DNA of 26,739 nucleotides from Neisseriaceae bacterium. GTDB lineage: Bacteria; Pseudomonadota; Gammaproteobacteria; Burkholderiales; Neisseriaceae. The stretch lies in NCBI GenBank assembly GCA_030146285.1, contig JASLBZ010000166.1, positions 1 to 26,739 of the forward strand. Reading direction: 5' to 3'. This document shows positions 23,201-26,739 of this stretch, in pieces; the stretch's first letter is position 1, and each line of letters starts with the position of its first letter. A program made the translations under genes and the position numbers. The notes under the pieces are model-generated. The model did not search any database. It was not told the DNA's origin and was given only the letters and a program-made list of their open reading frames with translations.

Positions 23201-26200
23201 CATTTTTATTAATGGTTTTAATATTCTTATTATCACTAGACCCCACAACTTTAATTGTGTCATTTAATGGTTTTGTAACTGCATCACCTTCATTACCTTG
23301 TAAAGCAAATGTCGATTTTCGAACAGTATCAATGGCATCATGAATATTATTTTTACCCGTATTACCAATACTAGGATTAATAAACTTACCCGTAGCTGGA
23401 TCAACAGTTGTATTGCCAATAACTTCAGCAACACCATTAGCGATGGTTCTTAATTGTAAAACATTAACTGCATCGTTATTTTCGATACCACCTGCAACAT
23501 TGGTAATACGACGCTCTTTGCCTGTACTACCGACAGAAATAACACCTACATCAAAGTCTTTGTTTTTTTCGCTTGAGAAAATAGCTGTTGTATTACTTGA
23601 ACTTGATGCAACAGAACCATCACCTAATGCGACTGATTTACCTTCTGCTTTAGTATTATTACCCAATGCAACAGCACTGCCAGTAGCCTCGGCATTTGTA
23701 CCTGTTGCAATTGAATTTTCGCCATGTGCATTTGCACCAGTACCAGTTGCAATTGAATTTTTAGCATGTGCTTTAGCACCAGAACCCGTTGCAATGGCAT
23801 CTACACCAGCGGCCCATGAATTACGACCATTAGCAACAGAGCCATCTGCTTTTGCTTCCGAATTAAAGCCAGTGGCAATGGATTGACTACCAAAAGCTTT
23901 TGAATTTTTACCCAATGCGATAGCTTCATCAGCTGTTGTCTTTGAATTCGTGCCAAAAGCAATACTGTCTAAACCTTCATTAACCGCATTAACACCAATT
24001 GCAGAGCCATTTTCACCACTATTTTTTGCCGTATTGCCAACTGCCAAACCACTTTTACCCGTATTGACTGCTGTATCACCCACAGCCAAACCGCTAACCG
24101 CATTATTATGGGCATTATAACCAATTGCACTACCACGAGTTGCAGTGTCTCTACCCGTTTTCAAATCACCATTTGTAGCACCATGACCAATGGCTGTGCC
24201 ACTTGATGAGTCATTGAATGCACTCACACCCATGGCAATACCATTGTCTGCAAAGCCTTCATTTGTTGCCTTGTAACCAAAACTCAAAGCATTCTTACCA
24301 TAAACTTTTGCATCATGGCCAATAGCAACACCATTTTCACGCGTTACATCAGAATTCATGCCCAATGCAATCGCGTAATCAGCTGCTTCATGAGCATTAC
24401 TGCTACCACTACCTTGCTGAACATTCGCATTCGTACCCATTACGATCGTATGTTTTGCATTCGATTTTGCATTCGTACCAATAACAGTACTGCCTTCTTT
24501 TTCTGCGATACTATTATTACCCAATACCACTGTATTTTTATCGAGCGCTTCTAAGTTATGACCAATGGCAATCGCATTTTGGTGTCCCGATTGAAGCCCT
24601 GCACGAACCCCCTCACCAATCGCAATACCGTTTTCTGCTTCTGCATGTGCATTAACACCTAATGCAATCGCATTGTTTCCTTTGGCTCCACCACCATCGT
24701 AATTACCCATTCCTGTATTGGTATTATTCACACCTAAGAAACGCGTTTTTTCATCTAATTGTTTTTTGTTAACAGCCTGATTATCTGCAATAGCAGTACC
24801 TACGACCAAAGTACGGCCATGACCATAAATAGCTGCATCTGCAACGCCACCACTTAATGCGATAGCTTCAGCTAAACTATCTACTTTTTTGGTTTCTGTT
24901 GCACCCGTGTCTTTGTTTGTAAAAGTAACCTCATACTCTGGTTTTTCACCATTAGCACTATAATCAGATGTCACACCAAAAAAACCATATACATCATCTA
25001 ACTGGGATTTGTTTACCGCATCAGTCGCTGCTACACCATTTTTCACATGGGTTAGGCGTCGTTTGGCAGTCTCACTACCAAAAGAAACCGTATCAGTCTC
25101 AGTAGCAATAGAACCGCTACCAATTGCAATACTATTGTTCGCCTGTGCCTTAGAGCCATAGCCAAGAGCAATACTTTCATTGCCAGTCACTTTAGAACTG
25201 CGGCCAATCGCAATACCTTCCCTTGCTGATCCACTCACTTCAGAAAATCCGCCAATTGAAACAGAACCATCTGCTGTGCTTTTCGCTTGATTACCAATAG
25301 CAATGGCATCTTTAATACGTATTAGGCCAGCTTTATTAAAGTCATTGGCTTCATGTCCGATGGAAATATTGGCATTACCTTCAATATTACGACCAGCAGA
25401 AGAGCCTAAAGCTGTATTGTATTGGCCTGTTACTTTTTGGCCAGATAAATAACCAACAGTAGTATTTGAGCCGCCTTTTACATCATTACCGGCAAATGCG
25501 CCTACTGCAACATTAGCAATATAGCTGGTCATCTCCTTGTCATCTGACATTAAAATAGGGTTGCCATTTGTATCAAGCTTGGGGTTACCATTTTCATCTA
25601 ACATAGGCCCTTGATGTTCTGATACAGTAGATCCAGAACTAAAACCTAAACTGGTGCTGAATGTACCTTGTGCATTAGATTTAGCACCAATAGACGTCGT
25701 ACCTTGATACTTTGCATGTGCACCTTGACCCAAAGCTGTAGCATAAGAAGTCTGCCCTTTACTATGTTGGTCAGCTGCTCCACCTTGTGCAATCGCACCA
25801 GAACCAACAGCAGTAGAACCAACACCATGTGCTTTCGCATTTGCGCCAGAAGCGTAAGAATCAGAAGAATCAGTTAAGCTATTCTGACCCATCGCAATTG
25901 AGTTTGCACCACGAGCATTGGCTTTTTCACCAATTGCTAGATTGCCAGTTGAATCAGCAATAGCAGAAGTACCCATTGCAATGGCTTGGATAGCTGCAGT
26001 TGAAGCAGTACCTAAAACAATTGATCCTATATTGGTGGTATTCTTAGAACCAATTGCAATTGCATTATCACCGTTAGCGGTATTTTCACCAATGGCGACA
26101 GTATTTATTCCATTTGCAACAGCTCCTGCGCCCATTGCAACAGCATTTCTGCCACTTGCTGCTGCTTTTTCACCATTATTATCTTCACTAACACGGAAGA

Positions 26201-26549
26201 AGTTTGTACCGGTTTCAGTTAAGCCAGCAGCTGTAATGGCATCATTTGCTTTCGTTGCATCTGTTTGTGCGGCAGCTGAATCCTTTAACGCCTTTGTCGC
26301 ATCTTTTTGTGCTGCATCAGCAGCTTCCTGTGCTAGGCTTGCTTCATATCTTGCTGCTCTTGCTTGCTCCCTTGCTTCATAGTCAACATTCTGCGCCAAC
26401 GTACCCGTCGAAGCCGTCATACCCAGCACTGCTGCTGCAACCAAAGCTGCTTTGCTATTTTTTGTTTTGCCTTTTGATGTGGCCAACTCAGAAACGGCAA
26501 CCCATGCACCGGTTACTGCGTTGTATACGCACTTATATGCTTTATTCAT
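20229..26549 (-). CDS. Trimeric autotransporter adhesin (YadA/Hia/AtaA type), 2106 residues, two head regions
   Basis: This is a type Vc secreted surface adhesin. Residues 1-30 (MNKAYKCVYNAVTGAWVAVS, then ELATSKGK) are an extended signal peptide region, followed by a hydrophobic core with cleavage near residue 52. A short Ala-rich coiled coil follows (55-108). Head 1 (about 128-497) has some 22 YadA-type repeats of the SIAMG/AVAIG form, ending in a neck RRLTHVKNGVAATDAVNKSQL (497-517). A connector (523-605) with a second neck-like DNQAVNKKQL leads to head 2 (about 624-1012, some 24 repeats) and neck RRITNVAGGIENNDAVNVLQL (1013-1033). The stalk (1034-2010) alternates beta modules with coiled coil and DAVNGSQL-type necks. 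The C-terminal anchor (about 2035-2106) ends in Trp, as for barrel insertion by BAM. The only cysteine I see is Cys7 in the signal. GGGA precedes the ATG at 26549. The ligand is unknown; likely roles are attachment, autoaggregation or biofilm formation. Confidence 0.96.
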   Translation of the reverse strand: MNKAYKCVYNAVTGAWVAVSELATSKGKTKNSKAALVAAAVLGMTASTGTLAQNVDYEAREQARAARYEASLAQEAADAAQKDATKALKDSAAAQTDATKANDAITAAGLTETGTNFFRVSEDNNGEKAAASGRNAVAMGAGAVANGINTVAIGENTANGDNAIAIGSKNTTNIGSIVLGTASTAAIQAIAMGTSAIADSTGNLAIGEKANARGANSIAMGQNSLTDSSDSYASGANAKAHGVGSTAVGSGAIAQGGAADQHSKGQTSYATALGQGAHAKYQGTTSIGAKSNAQGTFSTSLGFSSGSTVSEHQGPMLDENGNPKLDTNGNPILMSDDKEMTSYIANVAVGAFAGNDVKGGSNTTVGYLSGQKVTGQYNTALGSSAGRNIEGNANISIGHEANDFNKAGLIRIKDAIAIGNQAKSTADGSVSIGGFSEVSGSAREGIAIGRSSKVTGNESIALGYGSKAQANNSIAIGSGSIATETDTVSFGSETAKRRLTHVKNGVAATDAVNKSQLDDVYGFFGVTSDYSANGEKPEYEVTFTNKDTGATETKKVDSLAEAIALSGGVADAAIYGHGRTLVVGTAIADNQAVNKKQLDEKTRFLGVNNTNTGMGNYDGGGAKGNNAIALGVNAHAEAENGIAIGEGVRAGLQSGHQNAIAIGHNLEALDKNTVVLGNNSIAEKEGSTVIGTNAKSNAKHTIVMGTNANVQQGSGSSNAHEAADYAIALGMNSDVTRENGVAIGHDAKVYGKNALSFGYKATNEGFADNGIAMGVSAFNDSSSGTAIGHGATNGDLKTGRDTATRGSAIGYNAHNNAVSGLAVGDTAVNTGKSGLAVGNTAKNSGENGSAIGVNAVNEGLDSIAFGTNSKTTADEAIALGKNSKAFGSQSIATGFNSEAKADGSVANGRNSWAAGVDAIATGSGAKAHAKNSIATGTGANAHGENSIATGTNAEATGSAVALGNNTKAEGKSVALGDGSVASSSSNTTAIFSSEKNKDFDVGVISVGSTGKERRITNVAGGIENNDAVNVLQLRTIANGVAEVIGNTTVDPATGKFINPSIGNTGKNNIHDAIDTVRKSTFALQGNEGDAVTKPLNDTIKVVGSSDNKNIKTINKNGEIQIVLNNDLNLNSVTTGDVLLDKDGLSFKGNNTPSIRAAGIDAGSQNITNVKAGVLDTDAVNFGQLKSSNISIHQTIGGTVATTNPDGTVIYGDIGGTQQTTVDAAIRSVKQQVADSTFGLTANTGEDVRKLGDKISIKGDSNITTSATQGDGLVVALNPHVDLTSANIGGVNIKNNGITNLAAGQINDQSTDAVNGSQLANLVGTGVTVVDGKYVAPDLGGTGQGNVNDAIKHVNDKVGAAEFGLAGDTGSVKRKLNEEIKVAGDSNITTTADKDGLKIALNEHVKLTSANIGGVVVANGGIANLSSGLKGNKAADLTDEQLKEVGLNAVNVTDLSKTAQDITNNFNTEIGKQTFGLTADSGEDVRKLGDKISIKGDSNITTSATQDGGLVVALNDDIDVKTVTTGKSKLDTNGLTVLGDNGRKTFVNDEGLSFTNRNGKKTGPSITRAGIDAGEKVITGVADGKISADSLQAINGSQLFNTIGSGAIDENGKIVNLGNVIGATNVHDAITAVNTIATTAAQGWKVSTDSGNGGDVSTVNADNNTVDFASKDGNIKVSNEGNNVKLELNKDLDLASVNLTAENGDKATLDASKGLDLLGADGESVAQYGRDGFKLKFAEGDVTLNNAGLSFGNGPSIGFGGINAGNMQITNVASGLKGQSLSSITGDDLKNAVNVGDLKNAIGNVETQIENLDKNAVKYDVNDDGSINTGKVTLEGTDGTVIANLGDGEVAKGSNEAINGGQLNDALVGDKDWNDIIASITTNADGNKTGGLGNTGESNVHDALLNLKNEFKTEIDANATKYVVHNDGKKVDVDMNELNVLNYGNNMTVSMSGDGTTDKPLTMTVDVSKDLKDMESVQFVNKAGESTININGDTGQISGLKDATQADQAVNLGQMNRELGKLDARVDKVEKNANAGTALAMATAGLPQAYLPGKSMMSMSGSVYRGEAGYAVGVSSISDNGHWVVKGAASGNARGYFGATVGAGYQW
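22008..22110. repeat. 103-bp intragenic stalk repeat, copy 2
   Basis: This segment is nearly identical (3 differences counted over 103 bases) to 22719-22821. Both encode the same stalk stretch around GEDVRKLGDKISIKGDSN (residues about 1480-1514 here). The offset is 711 bases, exactly 237 codons. Confidence 0.85.
22719..22821. repeat. 103-bp intragenic stalk repeat, copy 1
   Basis: This is the partner of 22008-22110, encoding residues about 1243-1277 of the adhesin. The longest stretch shows only one difference in 77 bases. A diverged related module (residues about 1360-1415) lies between the two copies. Confidence 0.85.
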
Positions 26550-26739
26550 TTGTTATAAATCCCATACATTAAATTAATATTTAATATGCATAACCATATT
26601 ACTATCTGTAACATGATTAAAATAAACCTAAGTCAGCCTATTTTCTGAAATGCACCCAACAAAAACCGACATATTACTGCTAAAAATTTAACGTATTTTA
26701 ACCCTTGAATGCGCTATACACCACGAATACTCCAATAAA
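26550..26739 (-). promoter_or_regulatory. Upstream region of the adhesin operon
   Basis: These are 190 AT-rich bases with no gene visible up to the window edge; they should hold the adhesin promoter. On the minus strand several A/T hexamers could act as -10 (for example CATATT or TAATAT within 60 bases of the start) but none has a convincing -35. I see no homopolymer or short tandem repeat tract of the sort that causes phase variation. Confidence 0.4.

Noticed and set aside
23514..26168. Regularly spaced short repeats that might suggest a CRISPR array
   Set aside because: The roughly 42-base periodicity is that of 14-residue YadA head repeats in an open coding frame; the repeats are degenerate, not identical, and no cas genes are present.
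23413..26382. Long plus-strand reading frames opposite the adhesin (for example 23413-23886 and 25918-26382)
   Set aside because: They mirror the repetitive head codons of the real minus-strand gene, have low-complexity Ala/Pro/Ser content and no ribosome-binding sites.

Overview
The window looks like chromosomal DNA of an AT-rich Gram-negative betaproteobacterium, most likely a member of the Neisseriaceae or a close relative. The grounds are the style of the housekeeping proteins, a long trimeric autotransporter with an ESPR-type extended signal peptide, and an inverted pair of hairpin arms resembling Neisseriaceae DNA uptake sequences (18903-18955). The genus cannot be fixed from the sequence alone. 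I see no rRNA, tRNA, CRISPR array, prophage or insertion sequence.

Left part (1-6163): the 5' three quarters of argH (minus strand, running off the left edge) is divergent from a LytS/AlgZ-type sensor kinase gene that lacks its usual response-regulator partner. An AsmA-family gene follows, overlapping by one base with an MnmC2-type tRNA-modifying flavoenzyme gene. A bidirectional terminator closes the mnmC gene against htpX.

Middle part (6164-12773): htpX and proA lie on the minus strand. Divergent from them is a plus-strand purN, DUF3108-type exported protein, RNA cytosine-C5 methyltransferase and monothiol glutaredoxin (grxD) cluster ending in a terminator. upp follows as its own unit with a promoter-like site, a long 5' leader and a terminator.

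Right-middle part (12844-17057): a co-directional minus-strand cluster reads gltS, LysR regulator, DadA-like D-amino acid dehydrogenase. This suggests uptake and oxidation of glutamate or D-amino acids under local control. Upstream of gltS is a 721-base gap holding a compact plus-strand RNA candidate with pseudoknot topology and a terminator that competes with an alternative stem.

Right part (17058-26739): a YbaL-type CPA2 cation/proton antiporter gene is followed by a 27-codon basic mini-gene with its own strong ribosome-binding site and terminator. On the minus strand lies a surface-adhesin operon: a 2106-residue, two-headed trimeric autotransporter followed by a lipoprotein with BamE-like and OmpA-like domains. 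The lipoprotein matches the architecture of Acinetobacter TpgA, the peptidoglycan-anchoring partner of the AtaA adhesin. A GC-rich intercistronic hairpin separates the two genes.
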